This document shows, one piece after another, positions 44,726-53,694 of a stretch of DNA of 64,000 bases. Source of the stretch: Acrocarpospora pleiomorpha. GTDB lineage: Bacteria; Actinomycetota; Actinomycetes; Streptosporangiales; Streptosporangiaceae. A program made the position numbers and the translations under genes. Location: assembly GCF_009687885.1 (NCBI RefSeq), contig NZ_BLAF01000022.1:91022-155021 (forward strand). Reading direction: 5' to 3'. Below the pieces are notes generated by a model that was not told the origin of the DNA, ran no database searches, and saw only the letters and a program-made list of their open reading frames with translations. Each line of letters begins with the position of its first letter. The stretch's first letter is position 1.

Positions 44726-46318
44726 ATGGCAACCAACACCACCGATACGCAGCCGCCGCCGGATGGCGCCCAACATCTGACGCCCGCCCCTGGCCGCAGC
44801 GAGGACGTACTCTCACCGGGGCGCCGCCGCCATCTCTGGCTGGCCCTTGGGCTGCTCCTGCAACTGTTCGCCGTCGGTGGCCGGTGGGATCTTCCCCTGG
44901 CCGCGTGGGCGTTCCAGATCTTCCTGATCAGGTTCCTCCGGACCGGTCGCCCGGTGCGGGGTCTCGCGCAGGTGTGGCTGGTGTGCGTCGCCGGCGGTCT
45001 GTTCTGGGCCTGGCAACTCGCGGTGCCGATCACCTTGCTGGTGTTCGCCGGCGTGCTCATGCTCTCGTCGGTCGCCCTCGTGCCTTTCGCCGCGGATCGG
45101 CTGCTCTCCCCGAGGCTGGGACCGGCCGGTCGGCTGCTCGCCTTCCCTGCCGCGCTGACCGCGGTCGCGTACCTGCTGGGCAGCTACAACCCCTTCGGCA
45201 CCGCGTACGGGTTGCTGGCGGTCACCCAGCACGAGAACCTGGCGCTGCTCCAGGTGCTCTCCGTCGCCGGGCCCTACTCGGTAGCCTTCCTCATCGGCGC
45301 CGTCGCGACCGCCGCCAACCACGTGTGGGAGCATGGCGGCTCCCGGCGCGAGCTGCGGCCAGCCCTCGCCGTGGCCGCCGTGGTCGCCGTGGTGATCGCG
45401 AGCGGGCAGGCGTGGCTGGCCTTCGCCCCCGCTCCGAGCTCGCCCACGGTGCGGATCGCGGGCATCAACCCGAGCAGAGCCACGCTGGCGGAGGCCGAAC
45501 GGCTGCTCGGCACGGCGTCCACCGATCTCGCGGAGGTCTCCCGCGCCGACGCGACCGCCGTACGCGCGGCCTCCAACGTGATCACCCGCCAACTGTTCGC
45601 CGACACCCGCGAGGCGGCGGCGTCAGGCGCAAAGATCGTCTTCTGGTCGGAGAACGCGGCGAAGGTACGCGCCGCCGACGAGCCGGCGTTTCTGGCCGAG
45701 GCGGCCGCCCTCGCCAGGCAGGAGGGCATCTACCTCAACATCGCCGCGAACGTCTACCTGCCGGACGAGCCGTACGGACGGGACCAGACGGTGCTTCTCG
45801 GCCCTGACGGCGGCACGCTGTGGACCTACCAGAAGCGCCACCCAATCCCCGGTCTGGAGAGGTATATCCCCGGCGAAGGACCGGCGCCCGTAGTGCAGAC
45901 CCCGTACGGCCGACTGTCCAACGTCATCTGCTACGACGCGGACTTCCCGGCCATCATGCACGTCGATGCGGACATCATGCTCGTCCCCGGCGGCGACTGG
46001 CCCGAGATGGGACGCATCCACACCAAGATGGCGAGCCTGCGGGCGATAGAGAACGGCTACGCCCTGGTCCGGCAGGACTTCAACGGCTCCTCCCAGGCAT
46101 TCGACCGCCAGGGACGCGTACTCTCCCAGCAGGACACCACCCCCGGCGTTGAGCGGCCCTGGATCGTGGACGTCCCCACGCGCGGCGCCGCGACCCTGTA
46201 TCGCGTCGCAGGGGACATCTTCGCCTGGCTGTGCGCCGGGCTGACCCTCGCCGCCATCGGACTGGCCGTTCGTCGACCGCGTACGCACGGTCCGGCGGCG
46301 CGCAACGGTAACGCATAA
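44726..46318 (+). CDS. Lnt-like membrane nitrilase (apolipoprotein N-acyltransferase type)
   Basis: 530 residues. About six membrane helices (38-230) precede a nitrilase domain (about 240-480) with the full catalytic triad Glu309 (FWSEN), Lys370 (YQKRHPIPG) and Cys402 (VICYDADFP). One more helix lies near the C-terminus. This is the Lnt/Ppm-N family. E. coli Lnt N-acylates lipoproteins; actinobacterial members acylate lipoproteins or have other amidase roles. It starts 237 bp from the divergent AraC gene with GGGAGGACCT before the ATG. Confidence 0.85.
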   Translation: MATNTTDTQPPPDGAQHLTPAPGRSEDVLSPGRRRHLWLALGLLLQLFAVGGRWDLPLAAWAFQIFLIRFLRTGRPVRGLAQVWLVCVAGGLFWAWQLAVPITLLVFAGVLMLSSVALVPFAADRLLSPRLGPAGRLLAFPAALTAVAYLLGSYNPFGTAYGLLAVTQHENLALLQVLSVAGPYSVAFLIGAVATAANHVWEHGGSRRELRPALAVAAVVAVVIASGQAWLAFAPAPSSPTVRIAGINPSRATLAEAERLLGTASTDLAEVSRADATAVRAASNVITRQLFADTREAAASGAKIVFWSENAAKVRAADEPAFLAEAAALARQEGIYLNIAANVYLPDEPYGRDQTVLLGPDGGTLWTYQKRHPIPGLERYIPGEGPAPVVQTPYGRLSNVICYDADFPAIMHVDADIMLVPGGDWPEMGRIHTKMASLRAIENGYALVRQDFNGSSQAFDRQGRVLSQQDTTPGVERPWIVDVPTRGAATLYRVAGDIFAWLCAGLTLAAIGLAVRRPRTHGPAARNGNA

Positions 46319-46320
46319 GC

Positions 46321-46473
46321 TCACCCCGCCCCCCGGTCGCGAGAGTTCGGCGGTGGCAGATCCGACGGCGACGTCTGGGTCGCGGGAGGCGTGGGCCAGT
46401 ACGAGCCGTCCGAATAATTGCGCACGTATTTGGCACGGCCACCGATTAGTTGTAGCCGTACGCAGCCGGACAT
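46321..46473 (-). CDS. Possible small protein beside the tRNA remnant
   Basis: 50 codons beginning MSGCVRLQLIGGRAKYVRNY and ending in a proline-rich tail. It is not recognised. It lies just beyond the terminator hairpin of the tRNA-Arg remnant on the same strand and converges with the Lnt-like gene. The ribosome-binding sequence is weak, so it may not be translated. Confidence 0.3.
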   Translation of the reverse strand: MSGCVRLQLIGGRAKYVRNYSDGSYWPTPPATQTSPSDLPPPNSRDRGAG

Positions 46474-46481
46474 AGAAGAGC

Positions 46482-46513
46482 GCCCGTGACCTGTGTTATC
46501 CCAGGTCACGGGC
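46482..46513 (-). terminator. Original tRNA-Arg terminator
   Basis: Perfect 12-bp stem GCCCGTGACCTG (46482-46493) / CAGGTCACGGGC (46502-46513) with an 8-base loop. It follows the 3' remnant of tRNA-Arg on the minus strand. The intact tRNA at the other end of the island has a weaker, related hairpin (63757-63788) in the same position. Confidence 0.7.
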
Positions 46514-46524
46514 ATTTCGTTGGG

Positions 46525-46565
46525 TGCCCCGGAAGGAATCGAACCTACGACACCAGGTTTAGGAA
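46525..46565 (-). repeat. tRNA-Arg(CCT) 3'-end remnant, left attachment site
   Basis: Positions 46534-46565 match 63810-63841 exactly over 32 bp, and similarity continues to the tRNA 3' end with one deletion and one mismatch in the T arm. Only the anticodon-loop to acceptor 3' part is present, so it is not a working tRNA. It is the expected product of site-specific integration into the 3' half of a tRNA gene. Confidence 0.9.
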
Positions 46566-46906
46566 GCACCACGTCACCGAAGCTCACATAGGGCAGTGAC
46601 TTGCGGAGACGCACCCATGGCTGCATCGGGATTGCGCCCTCAGGACGGCATTGGGACCAGAGGTCCATGACTCTGTACATGCTCGCCCGTCACGTCTACG
46701 CAGAGAAGCTATGTGAGTTGCCTTGGCACCGAACAGGCAGGCACGGGCACTGGTTCGGCACCCGCTAGCCTCGGACCTGGGCCAGAACGCCCGACGGTCG
46801 AGCAGTTCGCAGTTCAGATCGAGATTTGAGATTTCTTCCGGAAATTTGTCGGGAGAAATCAGCTCTGGATCCCACATTCTCCTTCTCGGGAGAGATTCTG
46901 GCGAAT
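46566..46906. other. Left island end, no recognisable gene
   Basis: 341 bp between the attachment remnant and the first island gene. Reading frames on both strands lack family resemblance or convincing ribosome-binding sites. It probably holds the attachment-site arm region of the element. Confidence 0.4.
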
Positions 46907-47401
46907 TCAGCTGTTCGATCTGAAGGCCGACCCCTTGCTGGCTCTTGCCGAAACTTTTTCTACGATTCGGCCTATTACCCTATCTGGGTCTTTCCATCTC
47001 ATCGCAAGGCGGTCGTGATCCATCCCGTGCTCCGCCACGATGTCACGAAGCTGTTCGAGATCGAGCGCTGCGAGTCGATCGTGGAGACCTGATTCCCCGA
47101 CTTCCGAGAAGATCACGAAAGGATCGAGCACGCCCGGTGTCCGTCGATGAGGCCTCGGCTTGGTCGAAGGCGATTCGCCTTCGCTCACATTCGCGGCATC
47201 TTTGATGGGAACTGCGATGGCTGCGGTTAGTATTTTGGTCAGGCGTGAAGACCGGGTTGCCTCGATCGCCACAGCCGTGACCAGGCGAGCAAGCTGGCGA
47301 GCCAACACGGGGTCGCGAACGCGGCCGAGTTCCGCCAGCGCGTCTCCTAGATCATCAAGATCGGCTTCTAGTTCGCTAATTGTTGTCGGGTCTTCGCTCA
47401 T
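46907..47401 (-). CDS. ParA-partner protein of unknown family
   Basis: 164 residues, not recognised. An acidic helical N-terminus (SELEADLDDLGDALAELGRVRDP, then ARQLARLVTAVAIEATRSSRLTKILTAAIAVP) is followed by a proline/arginine linker and a C-terminal part with DLEQLRDIVAEHGMDHDRLAMRWKDPDRVIGRIV. The start overlaps the ParA stop (ATGA). Genes in this position usually encode the centromere-binding or activator partner of ParA. The last part, with RWKDPDRVI, is also reminiscent of small helical domains of unknown function. Confidence 0.7.
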   Translation of the reverse strand: MSEDPTTISELEADLDDLGDALAELGRVRDPVLARQLARLVTAVAIEATRSSRLTKILTAAIAVPIKDAANVSEGESPSTKPRPHRRTPGVLDPFVIFSEVGESGLHDRLAALDLEQLRDIVAEHGMDHDRLAMRWKDPDRVIGRIVEKVSARASKGSAFRSNS

Positions 47402-48453
47402 GCGATATCCTCAACGGCCTCGATGAACTCCTCTACAAAATTACGGAAGGCCTGAAACTCGCCTTGATAGCCGTACTTTTGTCTGAGGGTGCTATGGGAG
47501 GAGAATTCGGCGGACTCTGCAATCTTATTCGCTTGGGGAATTTTATTGGCAAACACGACGGGTAGCTTCGCGTCATCTTCCAGCCGTCTGACAGTGTTTC
47601 GGTGAACGGTGGATGCAGCCTGGTACTTGGTGATGACAATCCCCACTTCGGTGATTTCCTCACCGAGGTTATCGGCGAATGCCTTTACTCTCGTCTGGAT
47701 TTGCGGGATTCCGTAGGTTGATAGCACGTCTGGAATTGTGGGGATGATATACCCGTCCGAGATGCGAAGTCCGTTAAGCGTGACGATTCCAAGATTCGGA
47801 GGACAGTCCACCAGTACGTAGTCGTAGTCGTCGAGGATACTTTTGATTGCACGGCGGAGGAGGTCTGTTGGGTTGTTGGAGTAGAACTTGCCGGAGGACA
47901 TCGAGGCAAGCCGGTCTTGTACGTCGATAAGGTCTAGAGAGGACGGCAGCAGGTCAACACTGCGGACGTCGGAGACCGGTGAGACCTGGCGCTGTAGCGT
48001 CTTCTCGAGGTCGAAGCGGGCTGACTCGTTTTCGTTGCGTATCGCGTCAGTGAAGAGTGTCGCCAAGGTGTGGCCCTGATCGTTTAGGCTCTTCCAACGC
48101 TCTTCGCCGATAAGGACCGTGGTAAGGTTCGTTTGCGGATCGAGGTCTACGACGAGAACCTTCTTGCGAAACTCCCCAGAGAGAATTTCCGCGAGCGCGG
48201 CGGTTGTGGTGGTCTTACCTACGCCGCCCTTAAGGTTGATGGTGGCGATCACATGAGCCATGGGCTTTTTCCTCCTCTTGAGGTAGCGACGGATCTGCGC
48301 AGCGTTGAAGACCGGCCCGCTGCGCAGATCGGCCACTGGCGGGGGGAACCTCTGGTCGCGAGATCGCCAGTTCGCCACAACTGTGCGGCTTACGTGGGCC
48401 ATCTCGGCGACCTCGTACAGTCCTACAAGGTCATCCGAAGGCTCGTCGACCAT
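47398..48453 (-). CDS. ParA-family ATPase with N-terminal helix-turn-helix
   Basis: 351 residues. Residues about 8-60 (LVGLYEVAEMAHVSRTVVANWRSRD) form a MerR/excisionase-like helix-turn-helix. The ATPase follows with the deviant Walker A KGGVGKT (75-81), VVDLDPQTNLT (switch I region) and YVLVDCPP (Walker B). This is the plasmid type Ia ParA layout, in which the N-terminal domain also represses its own operon. The ATG at 48453 follows AAAGGA. Two matching palindromes lie 17-56 bp upstream. It should segregate or stabilise the element. Confidence 0.88.
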   Translation of the reverse strand: MVDEPSDDLVGLYEVAEMAHVSRTVVANWRSRDQRFPPPVADLRSGPVFNAAQIRRYLKRRKKPMAHVIATINLKGGVGKTTTTAALAEILSGEFRKKVLVVDLDPQTNLTTVLIGEERWKSLNDQGHTLATLFTDAIRNENESARFDLEKTLQRQVSPVSDVRSVDLLPSSLDLIDVQDRLASMSSGKFYSNNPTDLLRRAIKSILDDYDYVLVDCPPNLGIVTLNGLRISDGYIIPTIPDVLSTYGIPQIQTRVKAFADNLGEEITEVGIVITKYQAASTVHRNTVRRLEDDAKLPVVFANKIPQANKIAESAEFSSHSTLRQKYGYQGEFQAFRNFVEEFIEAVEDIA

Positions 48454-48469
48454 GGATCTCGGTCCTTTC

Positions 48470-48509
48470 GTGAACGTCGTTCACAGGATACAGTGTGAAT
48501 GACGTTCAC
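48470..48509 (-). promoter_or_regulatory. Twin palindromic operators of the parA operon
   Basis: GTGAACGTCGTTCAC (48470-48484) is a perfect GTGAAC/GTTCAC palindrome. GTGAATGACGTTCAC (48495-48509) differs at three positions. Their starts are 25 bp apart and they flank a likely promoter core. They are well placed for autorepression by the ParA helix-turn-helix, or as a centromere. Confidence 0.65.
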
Positions 48510-48658
48510 GCCGAGCGTCAAGCCCAAATCGCCAGATTCGTCTTTTGGCCCGCACACGAGGCCGTACGTGTGGTCCTGGCCGGTGCCGGGGTGGGGTTTC
48601 TTCGCTAATCTGGGTATCCGACTCGTAGTTCGGGTGCGCGCGGGCGGTGTCGGCCGCG

Positions 48659-48862
48659 ACCGGCCGGAGAGCCGCGCGGCGGCTGGCTCTCACCCCGGAG
48701 CAGTGCGCATCACGCTTGGCGGCTCGTCCAGACGACCTCCGGCACGATGTGGTGTCCCTCTGGCTGAACGCCGGCGTGCTGGCACCTTGAGGTCGACAAG
48801 CGGGCGGGCACAGCCCTTGACGTTCTGCTCAAGGTCTCGCCAAGTGCCTCGCGACATGCAAC
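48659..48862 (+). pseudogene. Tyrosine recombinase (integrase) remnant
   Basis: Reading in one frame from 48674 gives ARRLALTPEQCASRLAARPD, then DLRHDVVSLWLNAGVLAP and a TGA at 48788. Shifting frame gives EVDKRAGTALDVLLKV, and a second shift gives AKCL. In order these match the C-terminal catalytic end of actinobacterial phage/ICE integrases (ALTPxQxASPLAxRPYDLRHAxVSxWLNAG ... AGHSVDVLLRVYAKCL). The GHS motif is GTA and the tyrosine codon is destroyed. It is the likely former integrase of this island. Confidence 0.7.
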
Positions 48863-48991
48863 CTTAGTAGGGCAGCCGCAGATTGGGATCTTGGCCGTGT
48901 AGGCCCGTACGCCTTGTCCGTACGTACGCACAAGACAGGGGAACGACCACCGCTGTGATCATTCAGGTGTGATGGAACTGAAGATCATGCG

Positions 48992-50347
48992 ATGGCCGTG
49001 TTGGTCAGCGTAGAGCACTTTGACGCGGCCTGCCTGCGTGCTGGCTTGGACGACGTGTTCGCGCAGGTCGCGGGCCGGTTCAAGCGGCGAGAGGTACGGC
49101 TTCGCGCCCGGTCGTGCCTCGAAGGGCTGCTGTCCGGCCTGGAGCGTAAGAACGGGTGGACGCTGGCCCGAGTACGCCGGGGAACGCCGCCCGGATGGGA
49201 TGCAGTGGCTGTTCAACGCCGCGGTGTTGAACGAGGACGGGGTCCGCGATGACATCCGGGACTTCGGGATCGACCATCAGGGCGACCCGGACGGCGTGCT
49301 GGTCGGTGACGACACAGGGTTCGAAAAGGCGGGCGTGTGCTCGGCGGGGGTGCCAGCGGCAGGACACCGGCACCGCCGGGAAGATCACCAACTGCCAGAT
49401 CGGTGTCTGCCTCGACTACGCCACCTCACGCGGGCGGACACTGATCGACCGGGACCTCTGCCTGCCCAAAGACTCCTGGATCGCGGACGGGGAGCGGTGC
49501 GCGGCGGCGAAGATTCCCTCCGGGGTGGAGTTTCGCACCAAGCCGCAACTGCTTCAGGCGATGATCGAACGAGCGATCGCCGCCGGTGTGCCGTTCGCAA
49601 GGGTGACCGCAGATGAGGCCTATGGCGGCAACGGGCCGTTACGCCGCTTCCTGGAAGACAAGCAGCTCGGCTACGTGATGGCGGTGTCCCGGGACCACCA
49701 GATCATCACTGCGGCGGGCAAGGTCCGCGCCGATGTCATGGCCGCACGCGTGCCGCGCTCCGGGTGGCAGCGCCTGTCGTGCGGCGCGGGCTCCAAGGGC
49801 AAGCGCTGGTACGACTGGGCGCTGGTCGCCACCACCGGCCCATCCCATCGGCTGTTGGTGCGCCGCTCGATCGGCAATCCAGCCGAGCTGGCGTTCTTCC
49901 TCGCCTACAGCCCGAACCCGGCGCCGCTGCGGGACTTGGTCCGGGTCGCCGGCATCAGGCGGACCGTGGAGGAGTCATCTCAGGCCGCGAAGAACGAGGC
50001 CGCGCTTGACCACTACCAGGTTCGTCTCTACCGCGCCTGGTACCGCTACAGCACGTTGACCATGCTCGTGCTGGCCTTCCTGGCCGTCACCCGCGCCGCC
50101 CAGTTCCCGTCCCAGGCTCCAACCCCATGCCCTCGCATCCAGCGGCGGGACACTCACCGTGGCCTCGCCAGAGACGGGCACACCACCGGAAACGCACGGT
50201 GATCACCTCATTGCGATCTCTGCCAACGGGACACGTCGCCTATTCGCGTTACTGGCCCGGCCGCTCATCGCCGTGGACCACATCCGCCATTGGTCCAGAT
50301 GGCGACGACGCCATCAAACCCGAGCCCGACGATGCCATTACCAGTGA
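48992..50347 (+). pseudogene. IS701-family transposase, frameshifted
   Basis: The IS701-type DDE transposase is spread over three frames. The N-terminus MAVLVSVEHFDAACLRAGLD ... LERKNGWTLA is in one. PDGMQWLFNAAVLNEDGVRDD ... DPDGVLVGDDTGFEKAG is in a second. TAGKITNCQIGVCLDYATS ... VTADEAYGG ... YVMAVSRDH up to about 50130 is in a third. The C-terminal HWSRWRRRHQTRARRCHYQ has shifted again. At least three frameshifts (about 49175, 49350 and 50140) make it inactive. No terminal repeats could be defined. Confidence 0.85.
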
Positions 50348-50382
50348 CGACACCTCAGAGATCAACAAATGCGGCTGCCGTA

Positions 50383-51474
50383 CTAGTGTGCCGCGCCAGA
50401 AATTCGTCGGCAATATCGGGCGAGTGATTCGAGGATCTCCTCGGCGGTCTTCTTCCAGACGAACGGGCGCGGGTTGTCATTCCACTGCTCGATCCAGGCG
50501 CGGATGTCCTTCTCCAAGGCTTGGACGCTCTTGTGGACTCCGCGCCTGATCATCTGGTCGGTCAAGAAGCCGAACCACCGCTCCACCTGGTTGATCCAGG
50601 ACGAGCCGGTCGGGGTGAAATGCATGTGGAAGCGGGGATGGCGGGCCAGCCAGGCCTTGATCGCCGGAGTCTTGTGCGTGCCGTAGTTGTCACAGATCAG
50701 ATGGATGTCCAGCTCGGCCGGGACGGTCTTGTCGATGGTGATCAGAAACTTCTTGAACTCGGCGGCGCGGTGCTGGCGGTGCAGTTCACCGATGACCGTG
50801 CCGTCGGCGACGTTGAAGGCGGCGAACAGGCTGGTGATCCCATTGCGGACATAGTCGTGGGTGCGGCGCTCGGGCATGCCCGGCATCATCGGCAGCACGG
50901 GCTGTGAGCGGTCCAGCGCCTGGATCTGGGACTTCTCATCCACGCATAAGACCACGGCCCGCTCGGGCGGGTTGTGGTAGAGGCCCACGACATCGACGAC
51001 CTTCTCCACGAACAGCGGATCGGTCGACAGTTTGAAGGTGTCGGCCTGGTGAGGTTTGAGGCCGAAGTCGCGCCAGATCCGCCCGATCGTCGACCTGGAC
51101 AATCCGCTGCGCTCGGCCATCGAGGTCCGCGACCAATGCGTGGCGTTGCCGGGTGTCTGCTCCAGCGTGGCCACCACGACCTGTTCGACCTGGTCCAGGG
51201 TGATCGAGGCCGGCCGGCCCGGGCGTTGCTCGTCCATCAGCCCTTCCAGCCGCAGCTTCACGAACCGGTTGCGCCATTTGGAGACCGTGTCGCGATGCAC
51301 CCGCAGGTCCTGAGCGATCTGCTTGTTGTCCCGGCCGTCGGCACACGCCAGCACGATCTTGGATCGCATCGCCAGCACCTGCGACGATTTCGCCCGCCGC
51401 GCCCAGCGTTCCAGTGTTGCCCGCTCCTGCTCGGTCAATTTCACCTCGGCCTTCGGCCGTCCCGTCCGCGCCAT
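50383..51474 (-). CDS. IS630-family transposase
   Basis: 363 residues, intact. N-terminal helix-turn-helix segments (NKQIAQDLRVHRDTVSKWRNRFV, LSRSTIGRIWRDFGL) are followed by a DDE catalytic core with VLCVDEKSQ, HLICDNYGTHK and SSWINQVERWFG. The start is ATG at 51474. The TAG stop is completed outside the element: TA is the duplicated target and G comes from the flanking CTAG site. Confidence 0.93.
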   Translation of the reverse strand: MARTGRPKAEVKLTEQERATLERWARRAKSSQVLAMRSKIVLACADGRDNKQIAQDLRVHRDTVSKWRNRFVKLRLEGLMDEQRPGRPASITLDQVEQVVVATLEQTPGNATHWSRTSMAERSGLSRSTIGRIWRDFGLKPHQADTFKLSTDPLFVEKVVDVVGLYHNPPERAVVLCVDEKSQIQALDRSQPVLPMMPGMPERRTHDYVRNGITSLFAAFNVADGTVIGELHRQHRAAEFKKFLITIDKTVPAELDIHLICDNYGTHKTPAIKAWLARHPRFHMHFTPTGSSWINQVERWFGFLTDQMIRRGVHKSVQALEKDIRAWIEQWNDNPRPFVWKKTAEEILESLARYCRRISGAAH

Positions 51475-51520
51475 GACGACAGTCTAGACTTAGCCGATGA
51501 ATTTCTGGCGCGGCACACTA
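50384..51520 (-). mobile_element. Complete IS630-family insertion sequence
   Basis: Terminal inverted repeats of 25 bp at 50386-50410 and 51494-51518, beginning GTGTGCCGCGCCAGAAATTC, differ at one base. Each is flanked by TA (50384-50385 and 51519-51520), with C before and G after, so the empty target was CTAG, the preferred IS630 site. The single intact transposase gene fills the element. It may still be active. Confidence 0.92.
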
Positions 51521-52303
51521 GATGTCTCTCCGGCTGGTCACGGCCTCAGCGATCCGCTCGGCCGCTTCATGAGGTGACTCGTGCTCCCAGACGCGGATGA
51601 CTAGCCAACCGGCATCGGTGAGGACGCGATCAGTGTCTCGGTCCCGGGCTTGGTTCCTGGCGAACTTGTCGTTCCAATACTGGTTGTTCTCATGGGAGGC
51701 CCTGTAGTGGTCGGGGCATCCGTGCCAGAAGCAACCATCGGAGAACACCGCCACTTTGATCCGTCCAAAGACGATGTCGGCGCGCCGCCTAAACCCTTTG
51801 ATCGGCTCGGTATCAACCCGGTAGCGGAGGCCGAGGCTGTGGATGGCCTTGCGTAGGGCGAGTTCTGGTTTGGTGTCTTTCCTGCGGTTTCCCCGCATTG
51901 AAGCGCGAACCGCGTGAGAACTCGCCCAGGATTTGTCCGCCAGTGCGTGGTCGTGGGGAAGCACGAGTCCTTGGGAGATAGCGATCTTCCAAGCCGCAGC
52001 CAGGTTCCGTGCCCTGGTGGACTCTTCGACCTCGCCCAGGTACTCAAACTCGGTCCTGCCCGCGTTCGACCATCGGAGGTTGGCGCGGATGCGGCGTGCG
52101 CCCCGTGGGAGCTTCAATTCGACCGACGCCTGGGCGACTCTGCCGTCCCCGAGATCGACCCTGCGTCGGTTCGATCCGCCTGCAGCGCGGTCTTGCTCGG
52201 TCGTACGCGCGGATCTAGGGAGATTCGGTTTGGGGCGCCAGGCGCTGTCGGGGGGAGAGTCCTTCTTCCAGCGCCCCGCATCTTGGCGTTCGGTTGGGCT
52301 CAC
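51518..52303 (-). CDS. vsr: Vsr-family DNA mismatch endonuclease, extended
   Basis: 261 residues. The C-terminal 130 residues are a Vsr domain: MRGNRRKDTKPELALRKAIHSLGLRYR, the metal-binding Asp176 (RRRADIVF) and FSDGCFWHGCPDH ... NQYWNDKFARNQARD. The first 125 residues are an extra region without recognised fold. Vsr nicks T:G mismatches left by deamination at cytosine-5 methylation sites. The GTG start overlaps the methyltransferase stop. The TAG stop lies exactly at the IS630 insertion site but was already TAG in the reconstructed empty site, so the protein is intact. Confidence 0.9.
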   Translation of the reverse strand: MSPTERQDAGRWKKDSPPDSAWRPKPNLPRSARTTEQDRAAGGSNRRRVDLGDGRVAQASVELKLPRGARRIRANLRWSNAGRTEFEYLGEVEESTRARNLAAAWKIAISQGLVLPHDHALADKSWASSHAVRASMRGNRRKDTKPELALRKAIHSLGLRYRVDTEPIKGFRRRADIVFGRIKVAVFSDGCFWHGCPDHYRASHENNQYWNDKFARNQARDRDTDRVLTDAGWLVIRVWEHESPHEAAERIAEAVTSRRDI

Positions 52304-53586
52304 GTGGGCTTCTCCGCTTTGTCGAGGACGACCGCGACGGCTTCGGCGAAGGCCTGCCCGAGTAGTACGGGAACGGCGTTGCCGAGCTGCCGCATTTTCT
52401 CTCCGCGGGATCCTGCAAGGGTCCAGTTGTCGGGGAAGGTCATCACCCGAGCGGCCTCACGTACGGACATGTAACGATGGGAACCATCATCGAGTTTGAC
52501 CACCGATTCTCCGCCCGGTACGCCGTGAACGCCGGCCTTCACCGTCTTCGCGGGGCGGTCCAACTCGTTGGGGGTGTGGCCTTTGTAGATCCGCGCGTCG
52601 GGCCAGCCGATGTGATCGACGAATCCGCCGAGTCGTCTTTCCTTGCGATCCAGGTGATCAATGGGGATGGGGGGGAGCCTTTTCTGTTCGTCAATGCCTT
52701 CGATGGCGTCCCTGAGCGTTCGCCAGGCGGCTGCCCGGTCGCCGGTACCCGCTAGTGATGTCTGTCGTGGAATCCTCGCCATGGCCATCTCTCGGACGTG
52801 TTGGGGGACTTCTGGGTGCCTATCCCAGTATGTTCCGTCGGTCATGGACTCATAGAGACTCGATTCGGAGAACTGCGGCTTCACCAGCTCTTGGAATCTC
52901 ATCATGTCCACGCCCAAGTCCTGCCGAAAGGCGATGAGGATAACGCGATTTCTGACCTGCGGGACCCCGAAGTCCGCCGCGTTCACCGCGAAATGCACGA
53001 CATCGTATCGCTCATGCGCTGATCCGCTGTCGTCGTCGATCAGTTCGCGTAGTCTCGCGTCGTGCTCGTGCCAGGCGCTGCCTTCGCGGCGCTGCTCGAA
53101 CGGCAGCGTGAATTCCCTCTTGATGTACTCGAAGTACGGAGCGAACGACGGGCGTAGGAGTCCCCGTACGTTCTCGCAAATGACGGCCTTGGGTCGCATT
53201 TCCCGGACGGCACGGAACATATGCGGGAAGCCGTTGCGCCCATCCTCGTCCCCCCGGCCGTTCCCTCCCAGGCTGAATGGCTGGCAGGGTGGCCCGCCCG
53301 CGAGAACGTCGACCAGCCCGACGAGATGGTCGAATTCGACCTTGGCGACATCGCCGCGCAGAAGTGGCGGATCTTCCCCGACTTCGGGAACCGGAGGACG
53401 GTCTTCCCCGACGTCATAGGGTCGCGCGCCGTTGGCGATAAGCGTTTCGCACGCGTGCTTGCCGAGCTCGTTCAGGAGCAGAGGTCTGAAACCGGCTCGC
53501 CCGACGGCCATCACCAGTCCTCCGCCGCCCGCGAACAGCTCGACACTCGTTCTGCCCTGATTGGCGAAGGCACCCAGCTCTGACAT
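52300..53586 (-). CDS. DNA cytosine-C5 methyltransferase
   Basis: 428 residues. Motif I FAGGGG (18-23), motif IV GGPPCQPFS with catalytic Cys101, motif VI ENVRG, motif VIII QVRNRVILIA and motif X QLGNAVPVLLG are in normal order. A target-recognition region lies between VIII and X. It methylates cytosine at an unknown sequence and would protect host DNA from the island's nuclease. It is the fifth gene of the MORC-type operon, starting 108 bp after the sigma-like gene, and is coupled to vsr by a GTGA overlap. Confidence 0.93.
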   Translation of the reverse strand: MSELGAFANQGRTSVELFAGGGGLVMAVGRAGFRPLLLNELGKHACETLIANGARPYDVGEDRPPVPEVGEDPPLLRGDVAKVEFDHLVGLVDVLAGGPPCQPFSLGGNGRGDEDGRNGFPHMFRAVREMRPKAVICENVRGLLRPSFAPYFEYIKREFTLPFEQRREGSAWHEHDARLRELIDDDSGSAHERYDVVHFAVNAADFGVPQVRNRVILIAFRQDLGVDMMRFQELVKPQFSESSLYESMTDGTYWDRHPEVPQHVREMAMARIPRQTSLAGTGDRAAAWRTLRDAIEGIDEQKRLPPIPIDHLDRKERRLGGFVDHIGWPDARIYKGHTPNELDRPAKTVKAGVHGVPGGESVVKLDDGSHRYMSVREAARVMTFPDNWTLAGSRGEKMRQLGNAVPVLLGQAFAEAVAVVLDKAEKPT

Positions 53587-53694
53587 CGGAAAAGTGTACC
53601 GCGGAGTTGATGATCGAAACTACCTCTCCATCAAGGAAATCGGAAGGAGGTTCGAATTCCCCACGGGCATGGAGCCCGATGGCTGTGGCGGGGC

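Noticed and set aside
46525..46565. A second tRNA-Arg gene
   Set aside because: Only the 3' part is present; there is no 5' acceptor strand or D arm.
46566..46906. Integrase gene next to the left attachment site
   Set aside because: No integrase motifs in any frame; the remnant was found instead at 48659-48862.
51518..52303. vsr truncated by IS630
   Set aside because: Reconstructing the empty CTAG site gives the same TAG stop, so no coding sequence is lost.
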